A stretch of 64,000 bases of DNA from NCBI RefSeq assembly GCF_000296445.1, contig NZ_JH815198.1, positions 732,975-796,974 on the forward strand. The letters run 5' to 3'. Below, one piece after another: positions 49,583 through 61,228 of the stretch. The notes under the pieces are model-generated. The model saw only the letters and a program-made list of their open reading frames with translations. It was not told the DNA's origin and did no database searches. The position numbers and the translations under genes are program-made. Source of the DNA: Slackia piriformis YIT 12062. GTDB taxonomy: Bacteria > Actinomycetota > Coriobacteriia > Coriobacteriales > Eggerthellaceae. Position 1 is the first letter of the stretch; each line of letters begins with the position of its first letter.

Positions 49583-52500
49583 ATGTATCTTAAATCGCTC
49601 GTTCTCAAGGGATTCAAATCATTCGCCGACCGTTCCGTCATGGCTTTCGAGCCGGGAATCACCTCGGTCGTGGGTCCAAACGGTTCGGGCAAGTCGAACA
49701 TATCCGATGCCGTGCTGTGGGTTCTTGGCGAGAGAAACGCCAAGAACCTGCGCGGCCAGGCTATGGAAGACGTCATATTCGCAGGGTCATCTGCCCGAAA
49801 AAGCCTCGGCATCGCCGAGGTCGATTTGGTGCTGGACAATACCGACGGGACCCTTCCGGTGGATTTCGCGGAAGTGTCCCTCACGCGCCGCATGTACCGA
49901 AGCGGAGAAAGCGAATATCTCATAAACGGCGCTCCTGCGCGCCGCATGGACTTCATGGACATCCTTCATGACACGGGTCTGGGAACGGGCACCCATTCCA
50001 TCATAGGGCAGGGCAATCTGGACGCCATTCTGGCAAGCCGCCCCGAAGACCGTCGTACGCTTATTGAAGAAGCCGCCGGCGTCTTGAAGCATAAGCAGCG
50101 CAAGGACCGCAGCGCCCGCAAACTTGCCGCGATGGATGCGCATCTCGATCGAGTCAAAGACGTCACCGCCGAGATAGAGCGGCAGCTCAAGCCGCTTGCG
50201 CGCAAGGCGCAGCGAGCGCAGGCCTATCAGGGGTTGTCAAGCGAGCTTTCCGAGCTCGAGCTCGTGCTCGCGGTGGACGACCTGCGTCTGCTCCAGAGAA
50301 AATGGGATGAAACCGTCGTACGGGAGAAAGAGGCAGCCGCTTCGATCGACCTGGCGCAATTCAATGCCGACGAAGCGGAGAAAAAGCTTGAAAAGCTTCA
50401 GGTCATGCTGCAGGAAAAAGGCCTCTACGTAGGCGACCTCACCGCGCAGCGGGGTCGTTTCCATATGGCTCTCGAACGCTTCGAATCCAGCGACATGCTC
50501 CTTGGCGAAAAAGGCCGAGGCATTCGCTCGCGCCTTGATCAGGCTCGTTCTTCTTTTGCGGCGAACGAGCGACGCATAGCCCAGTTCGAGGAAGAAGCGA
50601 ACGCGCTTCGCAAAGACCTCGATGAGAAAACCGCGTTGCGCGATGCGCTCGAATCGAATGTTACAGATCTCGAAAAGGAGTTTTCCGAGGCGAAGGACGC
50701 ACGCACGAAGATGGACGCGGAGCTTTCCGAAGTGCAGTCCCTTCTTCGCTCTCGCGAACGCGAGATGGAATCCGCCGTTGCGAAGCGCAGCGAGCTCAAG
50801 GACGGACTGGCGGGTCGCCTTTCTTCCAAGGAGCTCCTTGAAACGAAGCGTCGCGAAACCAAGGAAGAGCTCGACGCCGCCTCTTGCGAGCTTCGACAGC
50901 GATGCCTTGACCTTGACGAGGATGCCGCAGAGCTTACGCGCCTTTTCGAAGAGAGTCGAAAAGCCTCCGAAGAGCTCGCCGAGGCCCAGCGTGCCCTCGC
51001 GTCGGCCGCAGACAACGCCGACGCGGCTCGTCAGGAGCTTCGCCGCATAGAGGCGCGTATCGCCGCGCTCGAAGAGGTCAATAAAAGCATTCGAGAGAAA
51101 AATGAAATATCGGCGTGGATTTCCGCGCACGCCGCTTCGTTCGATGCAACGTCCGTTCCTCTTTCCTCGCAGGTCAAGGCGCCTCGAGAGCTGGAACCTC
51201 TTGTCGAGATGTTGCTCGGCGACGATCTTTCGTCGCCCGTCGTGGCAGACGGCGCATGCGCGGCCCGTTTCGCCCGGGAGGCGTCTTCGTGCGACGCGAG
51301 CGGTTCGGCGAGCATCCTGTTCTCTGAATCTGCACGGCGTGCGTCCGAGCGTCCTCAGGGCCGTCTGCTTGAAAGCCTCGCGTATCCTGATTCCATCGCC
51401 TCGTTGATGGAGGAGCTCTTGGGGGATTATGTGGTGGTGGATACGCTCGATGAGGCATGCAACCGCGCCATCGCGTGCGACGAGCACGCGCGATACGTCG
51501 CCCTCGATGGAACCGTATTCGTTCCCGGGGCGAAGCTTGTCGTTCGCAACGGCTTTTCGAACGACTCGGGCGTGCTTGCCCGCGAGCGTGAGCTTGAAAG
51601 TCTGCGTGCGTCTTTGGCCCAGGCCGATCGAGCTCTCTCCGACGCCGAGTCCTGCAAGCAGCGAAGCGCCGAGGAGCTCGAGCGCAAACGCGCCATGAGC
51701 CTCGAGCTTTCCCAGGCCCATGCGCAGCGCAAGGGAGCAAATAAAAGCGCGGAGGCAGAACGGCAGCGCCTCGCAAAGCGAGTCGGCGTGCTCGAGGCGA
51801 CGCTTGCCTCCCTTGCGACGCAGCTTCGCCAGACGGAAGAGCAGCTGTCTGAAGTGCAGCCTCGCATAGAAGAGCTCTCCACCGTCGTCGATTCCTGCCG
51901 AGTCGCCCGTACGGAGCTGGAAGAGCGCTTGAGTTCTCTGAACGGGAACAGGGCGATGCTTTTTGACAAGGAACAGACTTTGCAATCGCGCCTGTCCGAT
52001 GCGAAGCTGAACTACTCCACGACCAAAGAACGCGTGCTTTCCCTCATGCGCGAAACGAAGGAGCGTGAGCGCGACCTCGATCGCGCCCGCCGCTCGTTCG
52101 AACGCGCCCAGAAAGACATTGCGACGCTTGAGACGGTCGAGAAGCGTATCGGGCCTTTGCACGATACGCTTTCCTCGTTGAAGGAGTCCGTCAAAAGATG
52201 GGTGGACGATCTTGCGAGCAAAGCCGCGCTCGAGCAGAGCAATTCTGCGGAATTGACGGAGGCAATTTCTGCCGCCCGCGGCGTCTGCCGCGAATGCCAG
52301 GAGCGGCTCGATGCCTCCCGAAGCTTCCTCAACGACGTGCGCATCGAGAAGGGCAGGCTCGAAGTGCAGGTCGAAGCCGCCGTTTCGGCTATCGTCAACG
52401 ACTGCGGGGTGGCTCTTGAGACCGCTCTTGAAATCCCTGCGCCCGAAGATCGCGAGAAAGCGGAGGGCGAGGCCTTCAGGCTCCGTCGCAAGCTGAGCTC

Positions 52501-53119
52501 CATGGGGACGATCGATTCCTCGGCTTCCGAGGAATACGAGGCTATGAAGGAGCGTTACGACTTCATGGTTTCCCAGGTCGAAGACGTGGAGGCGGCTCGC
52601 CGCGCTTTGAGAAGAATCGTCTCGGCGATCGACGCCCGCATGAAGGAGCAGTTCGATGTGACCTTCGAGCGCGTAAACGAGAATTTCCAGGAGATTTTCG
52701 GCCAGCTTTTTCCGGGGGGAAGCGGCTCGCTCGAGCTTGTGAACGTAGACGACCCAGACCATCTCGGCGTTGAGGTGCATGCGCAGCCGCGCGGGAAGAA
52801 GATCGCCAAGATGACCCTTATGAGCGGCGGGGAGAAATCCCTGACGGCCATCGCGCTGCTCTTCGCGGTGTATCGCATTCGCAAAACGCCGTTCTACATC
52901 CTCGACGAGGTGGAGGCGGCCCTTGACGACAGCAACCTCCGTCGCTTGCTGGCGTATCTCGAGACGCTTCGTTTCGAAACGCAACTGATCATGATTACGC
53001 ATCAGAGGCGAACGATGGAGCTTTCCGACGTTTTGTACGGCGTCTCTATGCAGTCAGACGGCGTGACGAAGGTGGTTTCGCAAAAGCTCGATCAGGCTCG
53101 CTCGTCCGCGCGGGCGTAA
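49583..53119 (+). CDS. smc: chromosome segregation protein SMC
   Basis: SMC dimerises and with ScpA/B folds and separates chromosomes. The 1178-residue protein has Walker A GPNGSGKSNISDAVLWVLGE at residues ~32-51, two long coiled coils flanking a hinge (about residues 510-680), and the C-terminal ABC signature LMSGGEKSLTAIALLF with Walker B FYILDEVEAALDDSN near 1080-1110. Length is standard. The rnc-smc-ftsY order is typical. Confidence 0.97.
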   Translation: MYLKSLVLKGFKSFADRSVMAFEPGITSVVGPNGSGKSNISDAVLWVLGERNAKNLRGQAMEDVIFAGSSARKSLGIAEVDLVLDNTDGTLPVDFAEVSLTRRMYRSGESEYLINGAPARRMDFMDILHDTGLGTGTHSIIGQGNLDAILASRPEDRRTLIEEAAGVLKHKQRKDRSARKLAAMDAHLDRVKDVTAEIERQLKPLARKAQRAQAYQGLSSELSELELVLAVDDLRLLQRKWDETVVREKEAAASIDLAQFNADEAEKKLEKLQVMLQEKGLYVGDLTAQRGRFHMALERFESSDMLLGEKGRGIRSRLDQARSSFAANERRIAQFEEEANALRKDLDEKTALRDALESNVTDLEKEFSEAKDARTKMDAELSEVQSLLRSREREMESAVAKRSELKDGLAGRLSSKELLETKRRETKEELDAASCELRQRCLDLDEDAAELTRLFEESRKASEELAEAQRALASAADNADAARQELRRIEARIAALEEVNKSIREKNEISAWISAHAASFDATSVPLSSQVKAPRELEPLVEMLLGDDLSSPVVADGACAARFAREASSCDASGSASILFSESARRASERPQGRLLESLAYPDSIASLMEELLGDYVVVDTLDEACNRAIACDEHARYVALDGTVFVPGAKLVVRNGFSNDSGVLARERELESLRASLAQADRALSDAESCKQRSAEELERKRAMSLELSQAHAQRKGANKSAEAERQRLAKRVGVLEATLASLATQLRQTEEQLSEVQPRIEELSTVVDSCRVARTELEERLSSLNGNRAMLFDKEQTLQSRLSDAKLNYSTTKERVLSLMRETKERERDLDRARRSFERAQKDIATLETVEKRIGPLHDTLSSLKESVKRWVDDLASKAALEQSNSAELTEAISAARGVCRECQERLDASRSFLNDVRIEKGRLEVQVEAAVSAIVNDCGVALETALEIPAPEDREKAEGEAFRLRRKLSSMGTIDSSASEEYEAMKERYDFMVSQVEDVEAARRALRRIVSAIDARMKEQFDVTFERVNENFQEIFGQLFPGGSGSLELVNVDDPDHLGVEVHAQPRGKKIAKMTLMSGGEKSLTAIALLFAVYRIRKTPFYILDEVEAALDDSNLRRLLAYLETLRFETQLIMITHQRRTMELSDVLYGVSMQSDGVTKVVSQKLDQARSSARA

Positions 53120-53193
53120 ACAGCGCGCGGCATGGCGGGTTTCTAAGATGCTATGGTACCCTTTCACGAACACGACTTTCGAAAGGAGCCCCG

Positions 53194-54114
53194 ATGGGAT
53201 TCTTTGATCGCATAAGCCAAGGCCTCGCTCGTTCGCGCGAGCGCTTTACAGAGCAGATGAACGTTCTTCTCGACCGTGGTCCCGATCTAGACGACGATTT
53301 CTGGGACGGCCTCGAGGAGACTCTTATTCTTGCCGATATCGGCGGCCCGGCCGCTTTTGACATCGTCGAGGGCCTGCGTGACACGGCGACGCGCAAGGCT
53401 TTGCCCGATGCCTACGCCGTACTTGATCTTCTGAACGAACGCATGGCGTCCTCGTTCGCCGAAGGCGGCGAAGAGATTTTCGGCGGCGAGCCCGCGGTCG
53501 TGCTGTTCGTGGGAATCAATGGTGCAGGAAAGACCACCACGGTCGGAAAGCTGGCGAAGGAAGCCACCGATGCCGGCCGCACGGTTTTGCTCGGCAGCGC
53601 CGATACCTTCCGCGCGGCTGCCATCGAGCAGCTCGAAGAATGGGCTCGCCGCGCCAATGTGGAGATCTGCACGCGCGAGCGCGGAAGCGACCCTGCCAGC
53701 GTCTGCTATGACACGCTCGAGCGCGCGGAGTCGAAGGGGGCGGACCTGGTGCTCATCGACACCGCCGGCAGGCTTCATACCTCTGCCGATCTGATGCGCG
53801 AGCTTGAAAAGGTGGTCAACGTCGTTCGCAAACGCTCTTCGCTGCCGGTCTACACCGTCCTTGTCATCGACGCCACCACGGGCCAGAACGGCATGCAGCA
53901 GGCGAAAGAGTTCGATCGCGCGCTCAAGCTCGACGGCGTCATCGTGACCAAGCTCGACGGTACGGCGAAAGGCGGCATCGCCTTGGCGGTAAGCCACGAG
54001 CTCGATCTTCCCATTCTCAAGATCGGTGTCGGCGAAGGCCTCGACGACTTGAAAGATTTCGACGCGCATGAGTTCGCGCGGGCGTTCGTGGGCGAATTCG
54101 ACGAACGTTCCTAA
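53194..54114 (+). CDS. ftsY: signal recognition particle receptor FtsY
   Basis: FtsY docks SRP-ribosome complexes at the membrane. The 306-residue protein has only the NG core: N domain from MGFFDRISQGLARSRERF, G1 GINGAGKTTTVGKLA near residue 106, DTFRAAAIEQLEEWA, G3 DTAGRLHTSADLM and G4 TKLDGTAKGG. The acidic A domain of the E. coli protein is absent, as in many Gram-positives. GAAAGGAG precedes the ATG. Confidence 0.96.
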   Translation: MGFFDRISQGLARSRERFTEQMNVLLDRGPDLDDDFWDGLEETLILADIGGPAAFDIVEGLRDTATRKALPDAYAVLDLLNERMASSFAEGGEEIFGGEPAVVLFVGINGAGKTTTVGKLAKEATDAGRTVLLGSADTFRAAAIEQLEEWARRANVEICTRERGSDPASVCYDTLERAESKGADLVLIDTAGRLHTSADLMRELEKVVNVVRKRSSLPVYTVLVIDATTGQNGMQQAKEFDRALKLDGVIVTKLDGTAKGGIALAVSHELDLPILKIGVGEGLDDLKDFDAHEFARAFVGEFDERS

Positions 54115-54191
54115 CGAAAGGCGCGACGCCTCGCGCCCGACACGCTTGCTTTCGCCATCATTCGTTTCATCCGCTTGTAAGGAGCTGTGAC

Positions 54192-55628
54192 ATGTTCGAC
54201 AATCTCTCGGATCGCCTCCAGGGTATTTTTTCCGGGCTGAAATCCAAAGGCCGCCTGACCGAAGAAGATATCAACGCGGCCATGCGCGAGATACGCATGG
54301 CGCTGCTTGAGGCGGACGTCAATTTCAAAGTGGTCAAGGAATTCGTCGCCTCTACCAAGGCGCGCTGCCTCGAGGCGGAGATTCTCGACTCCCTGACGCC
54401 CGCCCAAAACGTCGTCAAGGTCGTCTTGGATGAGCTCACGGCGCTTCTGGGCCAATCTGATTCGAAGCTGGTGCTTTCCAGCCGCATACCCAACGTCATC
54501 ATGCTCGTCGGCCTTCAGGGCTCGGGCAAAACGACGGCTTCCGCGAAGCTCGCACACCTCCTGAAGAGCAAGGGCCACAGTCCGCTGCTCGTGGCGTGTG
54601 ACGTGTATCGCCCCGCTGCGGCCGACCAGCTGCAGACGCTCGGCGACGAGATGGGCGTCAAGGTCTATCGCGGAGACGGCCAAGATCCCGTCAAAATCGC
54701 CCAAGAGGGCGTTCGCTTCGCAATCGACAATCTGCGCGACGTGGTCATCGTAGACACGGCGGGCCGTTTGCACGTAGACGAAGAGATGATGGACGAGGCG
54801 GCCGCGATCAAGGCGGCGGTGAAGCCCGACCAGATTCTCATGGTGGTCGACGCCATGACCGGCCAAGACGTCGTCAACGTTGCGCAGGCGTTCGCCGAAA
54901 AGGTGGAATTCGACGGCGTCATCATGTCCAAGATGGACGGTGATGCACGCGGCGGCGGCGCTTTGTCTCTCAAGCAGGTTACGGGCAAGCCCATCAAGTT
55001 CATCTCTGCGGGCGAAAAGCCCGACAGCCTGGAGGAGTTCCATCCCGACCGCATGGCGAAGCGCATTCTCGGCATGGGCGATGTCGTGTCCTTGATCGAG
55101 CATGCCTCGAAGGTCCAGGCGGAAGAGATTGAGGCCGAAACAACGGCGCGCATGGCAAAGGCCCAGATCAACCTCAATGACTTCTTGGAGATCAAGAAGC
55201 AGGTCAAGAAGATGGGCGGTATCGGCAAGCTGGTCAGCGCGCTGCCGGGAGGCGACAAGGCCATGGCGTCCGGCCAGGTCGATGAAGGCGCTTTCGACCG
55301 CATAGAGACGATCATCTTCTCCATGACCAAGCATGAACGCGAACATCCCGAAGTGCTCAACGGCAGCCGCCGTGCTCGTATTGCCGCAGGGTCTGGAACC
55401 ACCGTGCAAGAAGTGAACCAGGTCATGAAGCAGTTCAACGAAGTGAAGAAGATGATGAAAAAAGCCATGCCTGCCGCCGAGGCTCTGCAAAGCGGCAAGC
55501 GCGGAAAGAAGGGCAAGAAAGGCAAGGGCAAAGGACGCATGCCTCGTCTGGGTATTCCTGGCATGGGCGGCATGAAGATGTCGGATCTCAAAAAGCTTCA
55601 AGACATGATGGGCGACATGAAGATGTAG
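54192..55628 (+). CDS. ffh: signal recognition particle protein Ffh
   Basis: Ffh is the SRP54 GTPase that binds signal peptides and 4.5S RNA. The 478-residue protein has the N domain, G1 GLQGSGKTTASAKLAHLL near residue 107, DVYRPAAADQL, G3 DTAGRLHVDEEMM, MSKMDGDARGGGALS, and a Met-rich M domain ending with GMGGMKMSDLKKLQDMMG. It lies 77 bases after ftsY; the ylxM gene often found between them is missing. The SRP RNA was not found in this window. Confidence 0.96.
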   Translation: MFDNLSDRLQGIFSGLKSKGRLTEEDINAAMREIRMALLEADVNFKVVKEFVASTKARCLEAEILDSLTPAQNVVKVVLDELTALLGQSDSKLVLSSRIPNVIMLVGLQGSGKTTASAKLAHLLKSKGHSPLLVACDVYRPAAADQLQTLGDEMGVKVYRGDGQDPVKIAQEGVRFAIDNLRDVVIVDTAGRLHVDEEMMDEAAAIKAAVKPDQILMVVDAMTGQDVVNVAQAFAEKVEFDGVIMSKMDGDARGGGALSLKQVTGKPIKFISAGEKPDSLEEFHPDRMAKRILGMGDVVSLIEHASKVQAEEIEAETTARMAKAQINLNDFLEIKKQVKKMGGIGKLVSALPGGDKAMASGQVDEGAFDRIETIIFSMTKHEREHPEVLNGSRRARIAAGSGTTVQEVNQVMKQFNEVKKMMKKAMPAAEALQSGKRGKKGKKGKGKGRMPRLGIPGMGGMKMSDLKKLQDMMGDMKM

Positions 55629-55705
55629 GCCCTCGAGATACGAAGATGCGTTTGCCGCGAACGGAAAATCGGGCCGGGCGGCGGCTGCGTAGCAAGGAGG
55701 ATGCA

Positions 55706-56134
55706 ATGGCCGAGAAGCGTTGTGCTGCGAAGCGTTTCCTTATCGCGGCGGTTGTCGCATACGCCGCGATATGGCTTGCGTGCTTCGTTCTGTACTGGAC
55801 GAGCTTGTTGGCGGGCGTTCTTGACGGCGGTGCAATCGCGGGATATACGCTGCTGGTCCTGTATATCCTTCTGCCGGTGGCTAGCGTCATTTCCTCGTTT
55901 CTTGTCGGTTGCGTGTCCGATTTTGGATGGTGGCGTCTCGTCGCGCCACTTGCGGCTTGCGTTTTCTATCCTCTGTTCATCATGGCGACCTTCGGCCTTT
56001 CGACGGAGTTCGGACTTGCCAACGTTGCGAATGCGGATTTTTTTGCGGTCGCAGTCGGTTTCGCCCCTGCCGCTCTAGGGTTGACTGCCGGCTGGCTTGT
56101 CTCGAACAGACGAGCGGGCGGTTTTTGTAGATAG
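55706..56134 (+). CDS. small integral membrane protein
   Basis: The 142-residue protein has four predicted transmembrane segments (FLIAAVVAYAAIWLACFVLY, AGYTLLVLYILLPVASVISSF, LVAPLAACVFYPLFIMATFG, FFAVAVGFAPAALGLTAGWL). The family is not recognised. The start MAEKRC has a strong AAGGAGG seven bases upstream. It lies 77 bases after ffh, perhaps in the same transcript. Confidence 0.65.
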   Translation: MAEKRCAAKRFLIAAVVAYAAIWLACFVLYWTSLLAGVLDGGAIAGYTLLVLYILLPVASVISSFLVGCVSDFGWWRLVAPLAACVFYPLFIMATFGLSTEFGLANVANADFFAVAVGFAPAALGLTAGWLVSNRRAGGFCR

Positions 56135-57244
<1,110 letters not shown>

Positions 57245-57249
57245 AGCAT

Positions 57250-57277
57250 AAAGCGCCGTTCGAGGGAACGGCGCTTT
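57250..57277 (+). terminator. 12-bp hairpin between gap and pgk
   Basis: Perfect stem AAAGCGCCGTTC / GAACGGCGCTTT with loop GAGG, starting five bases after the gap stop. There is no T tract beyond the stem. It may be a partial terminator or an RNA-processing/stability hairpin that keeps gap mRNA above pgk mRNA. Confidence 0.6.
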
Positions 57278-57455
57278 GCATGGGCGCTGCGAAGCCGCTT
57301 GATGCCGTGCCGGTTCTCCCGCGTTCCCGTTTAACCTGGGCGCGAGAGACCATCGGCGGCGTCGAGCGGCTTTTCGCTTGCGTTTGCAATTTCGTTTCGA
57401 CATTTCGGTCGCACGACGCGACGGCAGCGATCGAAGAATCATCATAGGAGGCATC

Positions 57456-58640
<1,185 letters not shown>

Positions 58641-58673
58641 CTGATATTCGATACAGCGCATGCAGGAGGATGT

Positions 58674-59444
58674 ATGGCTCGCAAACCCATTATCGCAGGC
58701 AACTGGAAGATGAATATGACGCCGGCTGAAAGCGTCGTTTTGTCCCAGGGCGTTTCCAATCACTACGATCGCAAGTGGGACAAGGTAGATGTCGTCTTGT
58801 GCCCGCCTTCGATCGATCTTCGTTCCGTGTTCACCGTCCTTGATTTTGATAAATCGAACATCGAGGTCGGTGCTCAAAATGTACATTGGGAGGCTTCGGG
58901 CGCCTACACCGGGGAAATTAGCATTCCCATGCTGAAGGACGTTGGTTGCACCTGGTGCATCGTCGGCCACTCCGAGCGTCGCGAGATGTTCGGCGAAACC
59001 GACGCCATGGTGAACAAGAAGGTCCGCGCGCTCGTTGAAAGCGGCATGAAGGCCATCGTCTGCGTGGGCGAGAGCCTTGCGGTGCGCGACGCGGGCGATG
59101 CGGAAGGATTCGTGTGCGATCAGGTGCGCGCCGCACTCGCCGGCCTTTCCGACGACGAAGCGGCCCAGTGCACCATTGCCTATGAGCCCATCTGGGCCAT
59201 CGGCACGGGTCGTACCGCCACCCCTGAGCAGGCCGAGGCAATGGCGGCGGCCATTCGTGCTACGGTGCAAGAGCTCATCGGCGAGCAGGCGGCGCAGGGC
59301 ATGCGCATCCTGTACGGCGGCTCTATGAAACCTGCCAATGCCGAGGCATTTCTCGCCTGCGAAAACGTTGACGGCGGCCTAATCGGCGGGGCGGCTTTGA
59401 AAGCCGATGATTTCGCCGCCCTTGTCGCAGCCGCGAGTAAATAG
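58674..59444 (+). CDS. tpiA: triosephosphate isomerase
   Basis: TpiA interconverts dihydroxyacetone phosphate and glyceraldehyde 3-phosphate. The 256-residue TIM barrel has GNWKMNMT, the catalytic His in IVGHSERREMFGE, the catalytic Glu loop AYEPIWAIGTGRTATPEQ and ILYGGSMKPANA. AGGAGG precedes the ATG. Confidence 0.96.
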   Translation: MARKPIIAGNWKMNMTPAESVVLSQGVSNHYDRKWDKVDVVLCPPSIDLRSVFTVLDFDKSNIEVGAQNVHWEASGAYTGEISIPMLKDVGCTWCIVGHSERREMFGETDAMVNKKVRALVESGMKAIVCVGESLAVRDAGDAEGFVCDQVRAALAGLSDDEAAQCTIAYEPIWAIGTGRTATPEQAEAMAAAIRATVQELIGEQAAQGMRILYGGSMKPANAEAFLACENVDGGLIGGAALKADDFAALVAAASK

Positions 59445-59483
59445 CCCAACGAGTCAGTTTTGCCGCCGGCAATGCCGGTCCAT

Positions 59484-59512
59484 GCCGCAGGTCGCCGACG
59501 GAGGCCTGCGGC
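59484..59512 (+). other. intergenic hairpin before gpmI
   Basis: An 8-bp stem GCCGCAGG / CCTGCGGC with a 13-base loop lies 34 bases before the gpmI start. It could tune expression within the operon; no T tract follows. Confidence 0.45.
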
Positions 59513-59546
59513 GTATGTGTTTAAACCGTTGAATCAGGAGGCGCGT

Positions 59547-61097
59547 ATGTCATCCCCATTGAATCTGCCGGCCCTGCTTGTCATCATGGACGGCTTCGGC
59601 CTCGATGAGCCATCGCAAGGAAACGCTGTTTCTTTGGCGAACACACCGTATCTCGATTGGCTTTTCGCCAATGCTCCGTTCGTGCCCATGCAGGCTTCGG
59701 GAGAATCCGTAGGCCTGCCCGACGGTCAGATGGGAAATTCCGAGGTGGGTCATTTGAACATTGGAGCGGGCCGTGTCGTATACCAGGAGCTTACGCGTAT
59801 AAACAAAGCATGCCGAGAGGGAAGCATCCGTAGAAACGATGCGATCAACGAGGCTTTCGACCGGGTGATAGAAAGCGGAGGAGCCCTTCATCTGATGGGT
59901 CTTTTGTCCGATGGGGGCGTGCATTCGAGCAACGAGCATCTCTATGCCCTCATGCGCCACGCGGCCGATCGAGGCGTCGAAGACATTCGCGTCCATTGCT
60001 TCTTGGACGGGCGCGACGTGCCGCCGCAAAGCGCCGGCGAATACCTGCGCGAGCTTCTTGACGTGATGGCCGAGCCGAACCTCGAGGGAAAGGTCCGTAT
60101 CTCCTCGGTCGAAGGGCGCTATTATGCCATGGACCGAGACAAGCGATGGGAACGGGTCGAGCGCGCATGGGGCGCGGTGGTCTGCGGCGTTCCGCGCTCT
60201 GACGAAAACGTGCTCGATTCGCTCGAAGCATCCTACGAAAACGGCGTGACGGACGAATTCTTCGTGCCGACGTCATTCGACGGACGAGGCATGCAAGACG
60301 GCGATGCAGCGGTGTTTTTCAATTTCCGCCCCGACCGAGCCCGCGAATTGACGCGTGCGATAGTCGACGCCGAGTTCGACGGCTTTGATCGCGAACGGCG
60401 TCCCGAGGTCTCTTTCGTGTGTCTCACCGAATACGATCCCGCTATTGACGCCCCTGTTGCATTTCCCAAGGAATTCCCTGCCAACGTCTTGGCCGATGCC
60501 TTGGCCGATGCGGACTTGCGCCAGTACCATATCGCTGAAACGGAGAAATACGCGCATGTGACGTTTTTCTTCAATGGGGGAAAGGAAGAGGAGAAGAAAA
60601 ACGAGCAGCGCGCCCTCATTGCGAGCCCGAAGGTGGCGACATACGATTTGCAGCCGGAAATGAGCGAGCCCGAAGTTGCCGCCACGCTTGTGCAGGCCAT
60701 TCGAAACGACGAAGCGGACGTGTATATCGTGAACTTCGCCAATTGCGACATGGTCGGACATACCGGCGTCATTCCTGCCGCCGTCGCCGCCGTCGAAGCT
60801 GTTGACTCCGGTGTCGAAGCCGTTATCGAGGCCATAAAGGGGAAAGGGGGCTTCGCGCTTCTGACTGCCGACCACGGCAATGCCGATAAAATGCTCGCCG
60901 AAGACGGCTCGCCGCATACCGCGCACACGACGGCCCCCGTTCCCTTCGTCCTGGTGGACGGTGCGTGCGAGGGCAGGAGGCTGCGTATGCCTGACTGTCG
61001 CGAAGCCGCCCTGTGCGACATCGCTCCGACGCTGCTTGACGCCATCGGGCTCGAGATTCCGTCCGAGATGACGGGAGAAAGCCTGCTCGTTCGCTAA
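59547..61097 (+). CDS. gpmI: 2,3-bisphosphoglycerate-independent phosphoglycerate mutase
   Basis: GpmI interconverts 3- and 2-phosphoglycerate with two Mn ions. The 516-residue protein has VIMDGFGLDE, the phosphoserine loop GNSEVGHLNIGAGR, DGRDVPPQSA, NFRPDRAREL, DHGNADKM and SPHTAHTTAPVPF. The start has CAGGAGG upstream; 29 extra upstream codons in frame are not conserved. It closes the glycolytic cluster. Confidence 0.96.
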   Translation: MSSPLNLPALLVIMDGFGLDEPSQGNAVSLANTPYLDWLFANAPFVPMQASGESVGLPDGQMGNSEVGHLNIGAGRVVYQELTRINKACREGSIRRNDAINEAFDRVIESGGALHLMGLLSDGGVHSSNEHLYALMRHAADRGVEDIRVHCFLDGRDVPPQSAGEYLRELLDVMAEPNLEGKVRISSVEGRYYAMDRDKRWERVERAWGAVVCGVPRSDENVLDSLEASYENGVTDEFFVPTSFDGRGMQDGDAAVFFNFRPDRARELTRAIVDAEFDGFDRERRPEVSFVCLTEYDPAIDAPVAFPKEFPANVLADALADADLRQYHIAETEKYAHVTFFFNGGKEEEKKNEQRALIASPKVATYDLQPEMSEPEVAATLVQAIRNDEADVYIVNFANCDMVGHTGVIPAAVAAVEAVDSGVEAVIEAIKGKGGFALLTADHGNADKMLAEDGSPHTAHTTAPVPFVLVDGACEGRRLRMPDCREAALCDIAPTLLDAIGLEIPSEMTGESLLVR

Positions 61098-61120
61098 GTC
61101 AACACGTCGGAAACATTTCT

Positions 61121-61205
61121 CTGACACTTTAGTGTGCAATAGTGCTAGTATAGCGCCCACGGTTTAGCACTAAAGACTTCGATGCCGGGCCACAGGTCCG
61201 GCATC
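61121..61205 (+). promoter_or_regulatory. aroF promoter and structured leader
   Basis: CTGACA (61121-61126) and an extended -10 TGCTAGTAT (hexamer 61146-61151) make a candidate promoter with a 19-base spacer. Inverted repeats overlap it: TAGTGCTA (61140-61147) with TAGCACTA (61165-61172), ACACT-TT-AGTGT (61124-61135) and TTTAG-CA-CTAAA (61163-61174). Further down, an 11-bp hairpin GATGCCGGGCC / GGTCCGGCATC with loop ACA (61181-61205) sits in the leader. The half-site TAGTG(C) recurs, suggesting a repressor operator; TrpR and TyrR consensus sites are not matched. Confidence 0.5.
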
Positions 61206-61228
61206 GGCATCTAGAGAAAGGTATCGCC

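Noticed and set aside
61140-61172. TAGTGCTA...TAGCACTA resembling the CIRCE heat-shock element
   Set aside because: CIRCE has TTAGCACTC first, then GAGTGCTAA with a 9-base spacer; here the order is reversed and the spacer is 17.
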